Below are positions 33,521 to 42,417 of a stretch of DNA of 46,664 nucleotides, piece after piece. Source of the stretch: Omnitrophica bacterium RIFCSPLOWO2_12_FULL_50_11 (lineage in GTDB: Bacteria > Omnitrophota > Omnitrophia > Omnitrophales > Danuiimicrobiaceae). Location of the stretch: positions 1 to 46,664 of the forward strand of contig MHFT01000036.1 in NCBI GenBank assembly GCA_001804315.1. Direction: 5' to 3'. The position numbers and the translations under genes are program-made. Numbering within the stretch: the first letter of the stretch is position 1; each line of letters begins with the position of its first letter. The notes under the pieces are model-generated. The model had not been told where the DNA came from and ran no database searches. It saw only the letters and a list, made by a program, of their open reading frames with translations.

Positions 33521-34123
33521 ATGTATCGTTACCTGAACGGAACCTTAACTGAGAAGACACCTACGTGGGTGACGGTCGATGTGAACGGTATCGGCTTTCA
33601 CGTGATGGTTCCGCTCTCCACTTCACAGAAATTGCCTGCGGTGGGGGAACGCACAAAGCTGCTCGTTCACCATATCGTGCGCGAAGACGCTCAGCTTTTA
33701 ATCGGATTTGCGACCGAGGAAGAGCGAACGCTGTTTAAGCTTTTGATCAGCGTCTCGGGAATCGGCGCCAAACTTGCGGTTACGATTCTTTCGGGATTGG
33801 GAATTCCTGACTTGAAACGTGCGATCGTTCAAGGGTCTGTCCCGACGCTCACTTCGATTGCGGGCATAGGGCGTAAAACGGCGGAGCGGCTCGTGGTGGA
33901 GCTGCGTGAGAAAATTGTAGTGGAAGCGTACGCCGAAGAAGCGAAATCGACGGATAAGTTTAGGAAAAATGACGTGCTCATCGAAGATTCCCTTCAAGCT
34001 TTGGTATCCCTTGGTTACAGCAAGCAGTCTGCCAAGACGGCGATTCAAAAAGTGCTTGCCGGCGGCGAAGGAAGTGAACTGAATCCGGAAACGTTGATCC
34101 GGGAATCGCTGAAACACATTTGA
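33521..34123 (+). CDS. ruvA: Holliday junction DNA helicase subunit RuvA
   Basis: 200 residues. N-terminal OB fold (MYRYLNGTLTEK ... VTVDVNGIGFHVMVP), two helix-hairpin-helix motifs (LFKLLISVSGIGAKLAVTIL and LTSIAGIGRKTAERLVVELR) and a C-terminal UBA-like domain (LQALVSLGYSKQSAKTAIQKV) that binds RuvB. It forms a tetramer on the junction. The TGA stop is embedded in the strong GAGGGGTCGGG hairpin. Confidence 0.97.
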   Translation: MYRYLNGTLTEKTPTWVTVDVNGIGFHVMVPLSTSQKLPAVGERTKLLVHHIVREDAQLLIGFATEEERTLFKLLISVSGIGAKLAVTILSGLGIPDLKRAIVQGSVPTLTSIAGIGRKTAERLVVELREKIVVEAYAEEAKSTDKFRKNDVLIEDSLQALVSLGYSKQSAKTAIQKVLAGGEGSELNPETLIRESLKHI

Positions 34124-34345
34124 GGGGTCGGGGGGTTTCCCGACCCCTCATCCTGAAGGAGGCCGTAGGCCGACTGAAGGATCTCGGTCAGAGATTCCCG
34201 CCATAAGACTCTGGCGGGTCGCCCACGCCGTTTGGCGACTTCGGCCATGGGGCCTGTTCTGAGGACGGGATCCTTCGCCCCTTCGGGGCTCAGGATGACG
34301 GCGAAAGGGAGCCTCAGGATGATGCACTTGTGCTAGGTACTCTTA
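34122..34345. repeat. Terminator-like hairpin plus family A repeat between ruvA and ruvB
   Basis: GAGGGGTCGGG (34122-34132) and CCCGACCCCTC (34139-34149) form an 11-bp stem that overlaps the ruvA stop. About 200 bp of family A repeat follow, with GGATCC, CCCGCC and CTCAGGATGA motifs, ending in TGCTAGGTACT. It separates ruvA from ruvB, which are usually adjacent. Confidence 0.7.
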
Positions 34346-34351
34346 AGGCAT

Positions 34352-35371
34352 ATGACAGAAGAACGTTTGACTGCACAAACACTTAAGGAAGAAGACACTG
34401 AATTTGAAGCTACCTTGCGGCCCACTCGTTTGGATGAGTTTGTGGGCCAAAAGAAGATCAAAGACAATTTAGCAGTTTACATCGAAGCCGCGCAGAAACG
34501 AAAGGAGCCGCTCGATCACTCGCTTCTTTTCGGACCGCCGGGACTTGGAAAAACGACGTTGGCTTACATCCTTGCCAAAGAGATGAACGCCAATATCCGT
34601 GCGACCTCGGGTCCGGTGCTGGAACGGCCTGGTGATTTAGCCGGAATCATCACCAATCTCGAAGAAGGGGATATTTTCTTTATCGATGAAATTCATCGCC
34701 TGTCGCACGTGGTGGAAGAATATTTGTATTCGGCAATGGAAGAGTTTTGCTTGGACATTATGCTCGACAAGGGTCCCAGCGCTCGTTCCGTACGAATCAA
34801 TTTACCGCGATTTACATTAATCGGAGCGACGACGCGGAGCGGGCTGTTAACGTCACCGCTGCGTTCCCGTTTTGGAATCGTGGAACGGCTGAATTATTAT
34901 TTGGATGAGGAGCTTTCGGCGATTGTCATGCGCTCGGCGAGGTTATTGGGCGTCGTGACGGAAACAAGCGGGGCGTATTAGATTGCGCGTAGGTCGCGCG
35001 GAACTCCGAGGATTGCCAATCGTCTTCTGCGGCGCGTTCGAGATTTTGCTCAAGTGAAATCGGATGGGAAGGTGACTGCCCATGTTGCCGATGAAGCGCT
35101 TAAGATGCTCGAAGTTGACACGTACGGGTTAGACCAGATGGATCACAAAATCTTGCGCTTTATCCTGAAGGAATGTGGCGGCGGTCCGGTCGGACTGAAT
35201 ACGCTTGCGGTCGCCGTCGGCGAATCGAGCGAAACGATCGAAGAAATTTACGAACCTTATTTGATTCAGAAGGGTTTTTTAAGGCGTACACCCTCAGGGA
35301 GGGTGCTCACGAAATTCACGTACGATCATTTTGGCGTCGAACCGAACAAACGGCAGAAGGAATTGTGGTGA
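34352..35371 (+). CDS. ruvB: Holliday junction helicase RuvB, interrupted by one in-frame TAG
   Basis: 340 codons in one frame if TAG 34979-34981 (codon 210) is passed over. Before it: [19 protein letters not shown], Walker A GPPGLGKT (61-68), DEIH (112-115), [19 protein letters not shown]. After it: [25 protein letters not shown], the winged-helix end with KFTYDHFG. The codon falls in the conserved GAREIARR-like segment, read here as GAY-TAG-IARR, so Glu is expected. The parts on both sides are well conserved, arguing against long decay. Either readthrough, sequence error, or a true nonsense mutation. Confidence 0.85.
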
Positions 35372-35374
35372 CGG

Positions 35375-35590
35375 ATGGCTCCGATGGGGAAATTGCTGAT
35401 TCTTTTTGGTGCGATTTTTATTGTGGCGGGCATCGCGGTCCAATTGTTGGAGAAACTTCCAGGCGTTGGCCGGCTCCCCGGAGATATTCTTATTAAAAGA
35501 GGACCAGTCACTTTTTATTTCCCGTTTGTGACTTGTCTCCTGATTAGTCTGGTATTGTCGATTCTTGCTTCGCTATTTTGGAGAAGGTAA
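35375..35590 (+). CDS. DUF2905 small membrane protein
   Basis: 71 residues. GKLLILFGAIFIVAGIAVQLLEKLPGVGRLPGDILIKRGPVTFYFPFVTCLLISLVLSILAS: two membrane spans around the conserved GRLPGDI motif, the mark of DUF2905 proteins. These commonly lie just after ruvB, as here (3 bases). Function unknown. An alternative start is 3 codons later (MGKLL). Confidence 0.85.
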   Translation: MAPMGKLLILFGAIFIVAGIAVQLLEKLPGVGRLPGDILIKRGPVTFYFPFVTCLLISLVLSILASLFWRR

Positions 35591-35602
35591 ACGAATCACA
35601 AC

Positions 35603-35767
35603 GTGACCGTTTTTTAGACCATCGCATGATCCCTTCTCCCCCTTTTTTTAGGGGGAGAAGGAAAGGATGAGGGGGTTTGGTCGTTCCCTCGTTTTTAAAC
35701 CCTCATCCTATCCCTCTCCCTTTAAAAAAGGGAGAGGGGATGACGCTTTGGGTCAAAAGCGGTCAAC
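35603..35767. mobile_element. MITE-like palindromic element upstream of cdaA
   Basis: Diverged terminal inverted repeats GTGACCGTTTTTTAGACC at the left and the reverse complement of GTTGACCGCTTTTGACCC at the right. The interior has CTTCTCCCCC / GGGGGAGAAG and CCCTCTCCCTTT / AAAGGGAGAGGG hairpins. Target duplication is not clear. It occupies the leader and possible upstream starts of cdaA. Confidence 0.7.
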
Positions 35768-35784
35768 TTGAGTTCGGTAAAAGA

Positions 35785-36612
35785 ATGCATTTTTGGATTC
35801 TGTGGAAATCGGTGCTTGAAATTGGATTCATTTGGATCCTGATTTATTCGATGATCCGTTTCCTACAGGGGACACGCGCGGTTCAGGTGTTGACCGGCCT
35901 TCTCATCCTGGTTGTTTTATTTAACGTCGCCAAAATTCTGGAACTGAGCACGATCAATTGGGTTTTGACCAAACTCTTTGCGGTGGGCGTTCTTGCCTTC
36001 CTGATTTTATTCCAGCCGGAACTGCGCCGTGCGCTCGCTCGAATCGGTCAGAACACCGTGTTTAATCCCTTTCTCAAAAAAGGCGGAACGGTCGATGAAG
36101 TAGTGGAAGCGTGTGCGCGGATGTCGCGGATGAAAAGGGGCGCCCTGATCGCGATCCAGCGCGATGTGGGGCTTAAAAATTATGTCGAAAGCGGCATCCC
36201 GCTCGATGCGAGAATCAGTTCCGAGCTGCTCATTACCATTTTTGCCGCGAACGTTCCCACGCACGATGGTGCGGTCATCATCGAGGGGAATCGTCTTGCC
36301 TCGGCCAGTTCGCTTTTTCCGTTGAGCCAGAACCAAGAGCTCGCCCGCGATTTGGGAACGCGTCATCGGGCAGCGATCGGCCTCACGGAGGAAACCGACG
36401 CCGTTTGTGTTGTTGTGTCGGAAGAAACAGGCGGCATTTCTGTTTCCGTTTATGGGAAGTTGACACGGGATCTGGATGAAGATGGTCTTCGCCGCGTTCT
36501 CAAAAGCTTGTTTCGTCCGGAGGAGCGGGGGAAAGTTTTTTTGGATTACGTTCAGCAGCGGTTTCGTTTCCGGTATCCTAGAAAGCAGAGGGGGAAAGCG
36601 GATCCGTCATGA
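35785..36612 (+). CDS. cdaA: Diadenylate cyclase CdaA
   Basis: 275 residues. Three membrane spans in the N-terminal ~80 residues (FWILWKSVLEIGFIWILIYS; VLTGLLILVVLFNVAKIL; TKLFAVGVLAFLILF). Then the DAC domain with the signature DGA in THDGAVII (about 160) and RHR in GTRHRAAIG (about 193). It makes c-di-AMP from two ATP. It overlaps its regulator cdaR by 4 bases, the classic pair. Earlier in-frame starts at 35740 and 35677 fall inside MITE DNA, so I use the first Met after it. Confidence 0.93.
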   Translation: MHFWILWKSVLEIGFIWILIYSMIRFLQGTRAVQVLTGLLILVVLFNVAKILELSTINWVLTKLFAVGVLAFLILFQPELRRALARIGQNTVFNPFLKKGGTVDEVVEACARMSRMKRGALIAIQRDVGLKNYVESGIPLDARISSELLITIFAANVPTHDGAVIIEGNRLASASSLFPLSQNQELARDLGTRHRAAIGLTEETDAVCVVVSEETGGISVSVYGKLTRDLDEDGLRRVLKSLFRPEERGKVFLDYVQQRFRFRYPRKQRGKADPS

Positions 36613-37550
36613 CGCTTCTCGTCAAGTGGTTCACTGAAAATCTGGCTTCGAAATTGATTTCGCTGCTGCTCGCGATCGGCTTTTGGTTTTATGTGGTGGG
36701 GGAAGAGAGTATTGAAATTACGAAAACCATTCCCCTCGCAGTCCGTACGCCGAGCGAAAAGATCAGTTTGGTGAAAAGTTCCACCTCTTTTTTAGAAGCC
36801 ACCTTTAAAATGCCTCGTCATCTGCTTTCCGTGATATCGTCGGAGGATATTAAAGCCAACCATGACGTGGCATCCGTCCAAAAGGCAGGTGATTATACCT
36901 TTAACGTGAGCGAGAAAGACTTTTCGCTTCCTTCGCCGGAAATCAGGGTGACCAAGATTTTTCCGTCCTCTGTAACGGTGACGCTCGACGAGGTGATCGT
37001 CAAGAAACTTCCGATTCGGGTGGATTTAGTTGGAGAACCTGCGTACGGCTACCGAGTCGATCAAGGAGCGGTCGAACTGGATCCGAATGCCGTTTTGGTG
37101 GAAGGGCCGAAAGCAATCCTTGAAAAAATGGATGCCGTTGAAACAGAACCTATTCAGCTGGTGGGACGAGTTCGTGCGTTTCGCCGGAAAGTCGCGATTC
37201 GGAAGGTGGCTGAAGTCAAAGTGGTCGGGGAAGGAGTGAGCGACGTGCAAATTCCAGTGCACGCGGAATTCGCGGAAAAAGAGCTCACGGATGTTCCCGT
37301 CAAACCACTTGGAATTCCATGGGAAGGCCATTATGTGAAACTCGGTATCGAACGGCTTTCTCTTGTACTCAAAGGGCCGCGCGTGATTTTGGATCCGCTT
37401 GAGCTGAAAGATATCTTGGCTTATGTCGATGTGGAAGGCTTAAAATCGGGAGCGCACGAAGTTCCTCTCCAGCTTATTCTGCCCCCGGATCTTTCGCTCA
37501 GAGACGAGGCTCCGCTCGTGTCCGTTCAAGTCAGCAAAGCAAAATCCTGA
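36609..37550 (+). CDS. cdaR: CdaR/YbbR-domain regulator of CdaA
   Basis: 313 residues: short cytoplasmic start, one membrane span (LASKLISLLLAIGFWFYVVG), then several YbbR beta domains facing outside (for example LPIRVDLVGEPAYGYRVDQGAVELDPNAVLVEGP and the repeated FPSSVTVTLDE). It binds and controls CdaA at the membrane. ATGA overlap with cdaA. Full length for four repeats cannot be confirmed, but at least three are visible. Confidence 0.88.
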   Translation: MTLLVKWFTENLASKLISLLLAIGFWFYVVGEESIEITKTIPLAVRTPSEKISLVKSSTSFLEATFKMPRHLLSVISSEDIKANHDVASVQKAGDYTFNVSEKDFSLPSPEIRVTKIFPSSVTVTLDEVIVKKLPIRVDLVGEPAYGYRVDQGAVELDPNAVLVEGPKAILEKMDAVETEPIQLVGRVRAFRRKVAIRKVAEVKVVGEGVSDVQIPVHAEFAEKELTDVPVKPLGIPWEGHYVKLGIERLSLVLKGPRVILDPLELKDILAYVDVEGLKSGAHEVPLQLILPPDLSLRDEAPLVSVQVSKAKS

Positions 37551-37567
37551 ACTTCTCCCAGATCTTC

Positions 37568-38305
37568 ATGCCTACGAGATCCATCGTAAAACTCGGCGTG
37601 AACATTGACCATGTCGCCACGTTGCGCCAAGCGCGCGGCGGGGAGTATCCCGATGTGATTCGGGCGGCTTCGGAAGCGGTTTCCGCCCGTGCCGACGGCA
37701 TCACGGTTCATCTGCGTGAGGACAGACGGCACATTCAAGATCGTGATGTGTTTCATCTCAAGGAGTCGATTTCCGTTCCGCTCAATCTTGAGATGTCGGT
37801 TGCAGAAGAGATTGTCCGGATCGCATGTCGATTGAGGCCGGAAAAGGTATGTTTGGTTCCGGAACGCCGTCAGGAACTCACCACCGAAGGCGGGTTGGAT
37901 GTGGTTTCCGCTAAGAAGCGGCTTGCTTGGGCGGTCGCGCGTCTCCAAGACCAAGGAATCCTGGTTAGTCTTTTCGTCGATCCGATTCCAAAACAGATTG
38001 AGGCTGTTTACGACATCGATGCCGATTTCGTTGAGCTTCACACAGGCCGCTATGCGAATCGGACAGGAAAAGATCGTGTCCGGGAACTGGAACGTTTGCG
38101 CGAAGGGGCGGTGCTGGCCCATGAACTTGGTCTCGGCGTGAATGCGGGGCATGGTTTAGACTATGAGAATGTCCAACCCGTGGCTCGCCTTCCGCACATT
38201 CGTGAGCTCAACATTGGTCATTCGATCATTGCCCGCTCTGTTTTAGTCGGACTTCGAAATGCGGTCAAAGAAATGCGTGCTTTGATCCGAAGAGCGTCGC
38301 GGTAA
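37568..38305 (+). CDS. pdxJ: Pyridoxine 5'-phosphate synthase PdxJ
   Basis: 245 residues, complete: LGVNIDHVATLRQARGG, DGITVHLREDRRHIQDRDV, NLEMSVAEEIV, EKVCLVPERRQELTTEGGLDV, FVELHTGRYAN, GLGVNAGHGLDYENV, ELNIGHSIIARSV. It closes the B6 ring from 1-deoxyxylulose-5-P and 3-amino-2-oxopropyl phosphate in the DXP-dependent pathway. Placed between cdaR and nnrD; its TAA overlaps the next ATG (TAATG). Confidence 0.97.
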   Translation: MPTRSIVKLGVNIDHVATLRQARGGEYPDVIRAASEAVSARADGITVHLREDRRHIQDRDVFHLKESISVPLNLEMSVAEEIVRIACRLRPEKVCLVPERRQELTTEGGLDVVSAKKRLAWAVARLQDQGILVSLFVDPIPKQIEAVYDIDADFVELHTGRYANRTGKDRVRELERLREGAVLAHELGLGVNAGHGLDYENVQPVARLPHIRELNIGHSIIARSVLVGLRNAVKEMRALIRRASR

Positions 38306-39192
38306 TGGAAATTAGAAAAGAGATTCAAAAATACCTCGGCCGCCGCCCCCTGAGAGCTCACAAAGGCGATTTTGGCCGTATTTTAATTTTGGCTGGATCC
38401 CGTGGTATGAGCGGTGCTTGTTTTCTCGCCAGTATGGCGGCGCTTCGTTCGGGTGCGGGACTTGTGACAGTAGGGGTCCCGAAAAGTCTTGTTCCTTCAC
38501 TAGCGCGCCGTTTCACGGAAGCCATGATGCTGCCGCTTCCCGAAACAGAAAAGGGAACGGTGAGTGAGCGTGCCCATCAGACGATTCAAGATTTCTTGAA
38601 GAAGCAGGATGTCCTCGCGATTGGTCCAGGTCTTTCCGCCCATTCCTCGACACGGCGACTTGTGCGTCAAACGATCCTCCAGTCAAAAAAACGAATGGTG
38701 ATTGATGCAGATGGACTCAATGCGTTGGCAGGGGTTGTAAAATCGTTAAAAAAATTAAAGGCACCGGTGATCCTAACACCGCACGCAGGTGAGTTTGTGC
38801 GTCTGTTTGGAGGTAAGGTTCCAAAGAGCGATCGTGAACGGTGCAGAATCGCTTCTCGTACAGCAAGAAAGTTTGGCGTGACGATTGTCTTGAAAGGTTA
38901 TCGAACTGTCGTTGCTTCTCCGAACGGAAAAGTTTATGTGAATCGCACAGGGAATCCTGGAATGGCGACAGGCGGATCGGGGGATGTTTTGACGGGCGTG
39001 ATTGCAGCGATGTTGGGACAAAAAGTAGAGCCCTATCTCGCGGCGTGTTCCGGGGTTTATATCCACGGTCTTGCCGGTGACTTGATGGCGAAAGAGAAAG
39101 GACAAGTGTCGCTCGTTGCGGGAGACCTCTTGAGCGCGTTGCCGAATGCGTTTAAGCGGGTTCTTGGGCGTGCCGGGTCAACACGGAAATAA
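38305..39192 (+). CDS. nnrD: ADP/ATP-dependent NAD(P)H-hydrate dehydratase (NnrD domain only)
   Basis: 295 residues of the YjeF C-terminal / ribokinase-like domain: GDFGRILILAGSRGMSGACFLASMAALRSGAGLVTVG, VIDADGLNAL, VILTPHAGEFVRL, LKGYRTVVASPNG, NRTGNPGMATGGSGDVLTGVIAAML (catalytic Asp in GSGD). It repairs hydrated NADH/NADPH. The N-terminal epimerase (NnrE) half of the usual fusion is absent. It is the last gene of the conserved block before island 2. Confidence 0.92.
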   Translation: MEIRKEIQKYLGRRPLRAHKGDFGRILILAGSRGMSGACFLASMAALRSGAGLVTVGVPKSLVPSLARRFTEAMMLPLPETEKGTVSERAHQTIQDFLKKQDVLAIGPGLSAHSSTRRLVRQTILQSKKRMVIDADGLNALAGVVKSLKKLKAPVILTPHAGEFVRLFGGKVPKSDRERCRIASRTARKFGVTIVLKGYRTVVASPNGKVYVNRTGNPGMATGGSGDVLTGVIAAMLGQKVEPYLAACSGVYIHGLAGDLMAKEKGQVSLVAGDLLSALPNAFKRVLGRAGSTRK

Positions 39193-39291
39193 ATAGCCGG
39201 AAATAAGTCTTGTTTTCTATCCAATGTCTTAAATTTTTTTTCAATGCCAGATCTTTTTCCGTATACTGTCGTACGATTAAAGATGGGCCAA

Positions 39292-39357
39292 GCTGGCGTA
39301 GCTCCCGCCACACAGCTTGGCGGGCAGGCAGTCGGTAGAGCAGCTGTTTTGTAAACA
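39292..39357 (+). pseudogene. 5' part of tRNA-Thr(TGT) with a 25-nt insertion (left island 2 junction)
   Basis: The segment reads as the first half of the tRNA-Thr at 45306: GCTGGCGTAGCTC, then a 25-nt insert (39305-39329, hairpin CCGCCA...TGGCGGG), then GTCGGTAGAGCAGCTG and TTTTGTAAACA through the anticodon stem. The match stops there. A 24-base run is shared exactly with the intact gene (GGTAGAGCAGC onward). It is the attachment-site copy. Confidence 0.85.
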
Positions 39358-39540
39358 CTCCGGGCGGTTTTGAGCAATCCTCTGTCATTCCTTGAAACTC
39401 GTTGCGGCACAAGCATTCCGAGATTCTGCGGCGTACTTTTGATTGCCCTCAATTCCGATCACTTTTGACCCCGTTTTGGCACCCGATGCTTTTTGAAAGA
39501 GAAGACCCAATAAATCCTCGCCAAACCCTGCCCTAGCTCC

Positions 39541-39546
39541 TATAAT
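39541..39546 (+). promoter_or_regulatory. -10 box before the DUF4062 gene
   Basis: TATAAT, followed 36 bases later by the ATG at 39582. No good -35. Confidence 0.4.
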
Positions 39547-39581
39547 TTGACTTAAAATCATCATCTCTAGCGGGAATCAAA

Positions 39582-41123
39582 ATGTCGAAGCATAAAATAT
39601 TTATCAGCAGCGTACAAAAAGAATTTAAGACCGAGCGGATTGCTTTGCGGGATTTTATTACCCGGGACCCGCTATGCCGCCGATATTTTGAAGTGTTTCT
39701 ATTCGAAGATATTCCGGCTCGGGACAGGAATCCTGATTCCGTATATCTTGACGAAGTAGGACAATGCGATGTGTATCTTTGCCTGCTGGGCAATGAGTAC
39801 GGGGCTGCAGATGCGCGCGGGTTGTCCGCCACCGAACATGAATTTCAGGAAGCCACAAAAACGGGGAAGACCCGGCTTTTGTTTATCAAAGACGGCGCGG
39901 ATTCTGGCAGGCATCCTAAAATGGCGAAACTGATACGGAAAGCCAGCGGAGAAACGGTCCGTCGAAAATTTTTGAATACACCTGAATTAGTGACGCAGGT
40001 GTACGCAGCTTTGGTGCAGTATCTGGAAGACAGCGGTAATTTGCAGACGGTTCCCTTTGATGCGTCCGTTTGCCGGGGCGCGGAATTAAGCGATATTGAT
40101 GACGAATATATCGTAAATTTTCTTGAAACCGCTCGTGCGGAGCGCAAATTCCCATTACTTGCCAATACCTCGGCAAAAAAATTATTCACGCATTTGAATC
40201 TTTTTACGAACAGAAAGCTGACCCATGCCGCAGTATTATTGTTCTGCCGTAAGCCTCAAAAATTTCGGCCGCTCTTATGTGCGGAAATCAAATGTATGCA
40301 TTTTCACGGGACTCAAGTGGCCAAGCCCATTCCCTCCTATCAGATTTACCGGGGGACATTGTTTGAACAAGTTGATGACGCGGTGGATTTTGTCCTGGGA
40401 AAACTCGACCGCACGGTAACGCCCAGTAAGACGAAAATTGCCAGCGATGTGTCCTATGAAATTCCAAAGATGGTGATCCGCGAAGCCATTGTTAACGCGG
40501 TGGCGCACCGGGACTATATCTCTAACGCCGGTGTTCAGGTGATGCTGTTTTCCGACCGGCTTGAAGTATGGAACCCGGGCGCATTGCCGTCAGGGATGAC
40601 GCTTAAATCATTACGGACAGCGCATTCATCGGTTCCGCATAACCCGCTTATCAGCGAACCGCTTTTTTGGGCGCGTTATATCGAGCGTGCCGGGACCGGG
40701 ACGCTTGACATGATCGCATTGTGTAAAGAAATGGATATCCCAGAGCCGGTGTTCGAACTGAGGAACGGGCAGTTCGTGCTGACGATCCGGCGCAAACAAA
40801 CCGTCGTGCGGGCCTCCGCTCAAAACATGATGCCAGCGACCCAGTCGCCGACCCAGTCAACCGACCCAGTGGTTCGCCTGTTGCTCGTCCTACAGCAAGG
40901 CGAATTATCGGCTGGAGAATTGCGGTTGGCATTGCAAATTAAGCATCGACCGACTTTCAGAACCAACTATCTGCATCCGGCATTGGAGGCAGGATTCATC
41001 AAATACACCATCCCTGACAAACCCAACAGCCGCCTGCAAAAATACCGCCTCACGAAAAAAGGCGAGGCGTATTTGAAAAAACAGGGCGTAAAAAAAGGCC
41101 CGCAAAAGCGTCGTAAACCATAA
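39582..41123 (+). CDS. DUF4062 plus RecG-like/HATPase_c_4 protein
   Basis: 513 residues. The N-terminal DUF4062 (about 1-150) has KIFISSVQKEFKTERIALRDFI, FLFEDIPARDRNPDSVYLDEV and CDVYLCLLGNEYG, a TIR-like fold found in defence and signalling proteins. The middle (about 180-400) resembles the AlbA_2/RecG-like HATPase_c_4 type (KLTHAAVLLFCRKPQKF; YEIPKMVIREAIVNAVAHRDYI with the ATP-lid NAVAHRDY; LEVWNPGALPSGMT; RAGTGTLDM). The C-terminus has a winged helix (GELSAGELRLALQIKHRPTF) and a basic tail. A cytoplasmic ATP-binding sensor is likely. Confidence 0.82.
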   Translation: MSKHKIFISSVQKEFKTERIALRDFITRDPLCRRYFEVFLFEDIPARDRNPDSVYLDEVGQCDVYLCLLGNEYGAADARGLSATEHEFQEATKTGKTRLLFIKDGADSGRHPKMAKLIRKASGETVRRKFLNTPELVTQVYAALVQYLEDSGNLQTVPFDASVCRGAELSDIDDEYIVNFLETARAERKFPLLANTSAKKLFTHLNLFTNRKLTHAAVLLFCRKPQKFRPLLCAEIKCMHFHGTQVAKPIPSYQIYRGTLFEQVDDAVDFVLGKLDRTVTPSKTKIASDVSYEIPKMVIREAIVNAVAHRDYISNAGVQVMLFSDRLEVWNPGALPSGMTLKSLRTAHSSVPHNPLISEPLFWARYIERAGTGTLDMIALCKEMDIPEPVFELRNGQFVLTIRRKQTVVRASAQNMMPATQSPTQSTDPVVRLLLVLQQGELSAGELRLALQIKHRPTFRTNYLHPALEAGFIKYTIPDKPNSRLQKYRLTKKGEAYLKKQGVKKGPQKRRKP

Positions 41124-41281
41124 GTCGGGAGAACCTGATCACCAGTGGTGTTCTCAAAACCTTCAATTGGTTTTGATCTCAGACGGTAAATTCGGGCTGA
41201 AAAGCTGCCGGTTTTGCTGTAGAATCAAAACAATTTTCATTGGTATGCTTGCAAGGGAGAAGAAATTAGAAAGGAAACGGC

Positions 41282-42376
41282 ATGATTGGTCAGACTAAAA
41301 AAATCTTACTTACCGTTTTGATCGCAACTCTAGTTTTGACTCCGATTGCATTTGTTTCACTGATTTATTGGATGGTAGCAACCGCTTCAACGGAAGGAAG
41401 CGATTGGCTTGTTACAAAGCATTTTGATCCCAGTAGCGCTGGTTTCCTAATGTCTGTGCAGGATGATTCTTGGGCAGTGACACTTGCGACTCCAGAATTT
41501 GCGACCTTAAGTGAGAAAGAGCGGCTCGCTTTGGCCAAGGATACATTTAATGGAGTCTGGAGCATGGCAGAAGGATACGGATATGTGAAATCTGAACTTG
41601 AGCAGTGGTTCATGGACACAGCCAAAAATTTCTCATCTTACCCAATCAAGAAGGCAAAGCTCATGAATAATTCTTTTATGACTTTTCTGGAATTTACTTC
41701 TGGAAGTATACCGAAACCAAATATCCTTGCCACCGTGCTCAAGATGTTTACCTCGAATTCTGTCAGTGCCATCCTGCCTATTTTTCTTTGGGTGGCCATT
41801 CCAGCCATTGTCCTTTTGTTTCTGTTAGTGGGCGTTGCGAGTGTTTTTTTGACAAAAGAATTGCCGGTGCTATATAAAATAATCGTAGCAGGCCTTATTG
41901 TTGCGATGGTATTTGAAGGGTGGCTAATTAAGGTCGTAAGTAGTAAAAAGATCATCCCATCTGGATTCTTTAATGTCTTCACGTTCGGCGACAATTATGT
42001 TTCTGCTACAGGAACTTGGCGAGGGGTAAATCAGAAAATCGCTTACCCAGTGAATGCCGCAAAAATCGAATGCTTTAAGGATCAAAGAATCTGTCGTGAG
42101 GCTAACGCGGAACTGGCAGACTCAGCGTTGATGGTGAATACTACAGAATGGCAGATTACCTCTTGGGACGATAAAGAAATCACTATCGATCATCAAAGCA
42201 AGTGTAATACGACCAAGATGGTTATCAATTTCAAGGATAAGGCAGTAACCCAGATTCGGACGCCGATAGACCCCCAACCAGAAGATTGTATGGCAGGCAA
42301 GGAAGGAAAGTTTATCACCGAAATGGTAGACGGGTTTGAGGCAATTTATGGGAAGAAATTTGGCGTAAAGAAATAA
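41282..42376 (+). CDS. Membrane protein of unknown function
   Basis: 364 residues with spans at about 9-33, 167-190 and 198-216, an extracytoplasmic loop of about 130 residues between the first two, and a C-terminal Cys-containing soluble domain with ECFKDQRICREAN and DHQSKCNTTKMVINFK (four Cys that could form disulfides if outside). I do not recognise the family. AAGGAAACGGC precedes the ATG. It lies 41 bases before the RES-like gene and may be part of the same unit. Confidence 0.6.
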   Translation: MIGQTKKILLTVLIATLVLTPIAFVSLIYWMVATASTEGSDWLVTKHFDPSSAGFLMSVQDDSWAVTLATPEFATLSEKERLALAKDTFNGVWSMAEGYGYVKSELEQWFMDTAKNFSSYPIKKAKLMNNSFMTFLEFTSGSIPKPNILATVLKMFTSNSVSAILPIFLWVAIPAIVLLFLLVGVASVFLTKELPVLYKIIVAGLIVAMVFEGWLIKVVSSKKIIPSGFFNVFTFGDNYVSATGTWRGVNQKIAYPVNAAKIECFKDQRICREANAELADSALMVNTTEWQITSWDDKEITIDHQSKCNTTKMVINFKDKAVTQIRTPIDPQPEDCMAGKEGKFITEMVDGFEAIYGKKFGVKK

Positions 42377-42417
42377 TTTCACAAAAATGCGGGAGACTTT
42401 CGGAACTTTTGGTGGCT

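Noticed and set aside
34979-34981. Complete reassignment of TAG to a sense codon in this genome
   Set aside because: The EamA permease, kinase-deaminase and DUF1016-SNase genes end at TAG where the protein ends naturally, so only local readthrough, errors or mutation remain.
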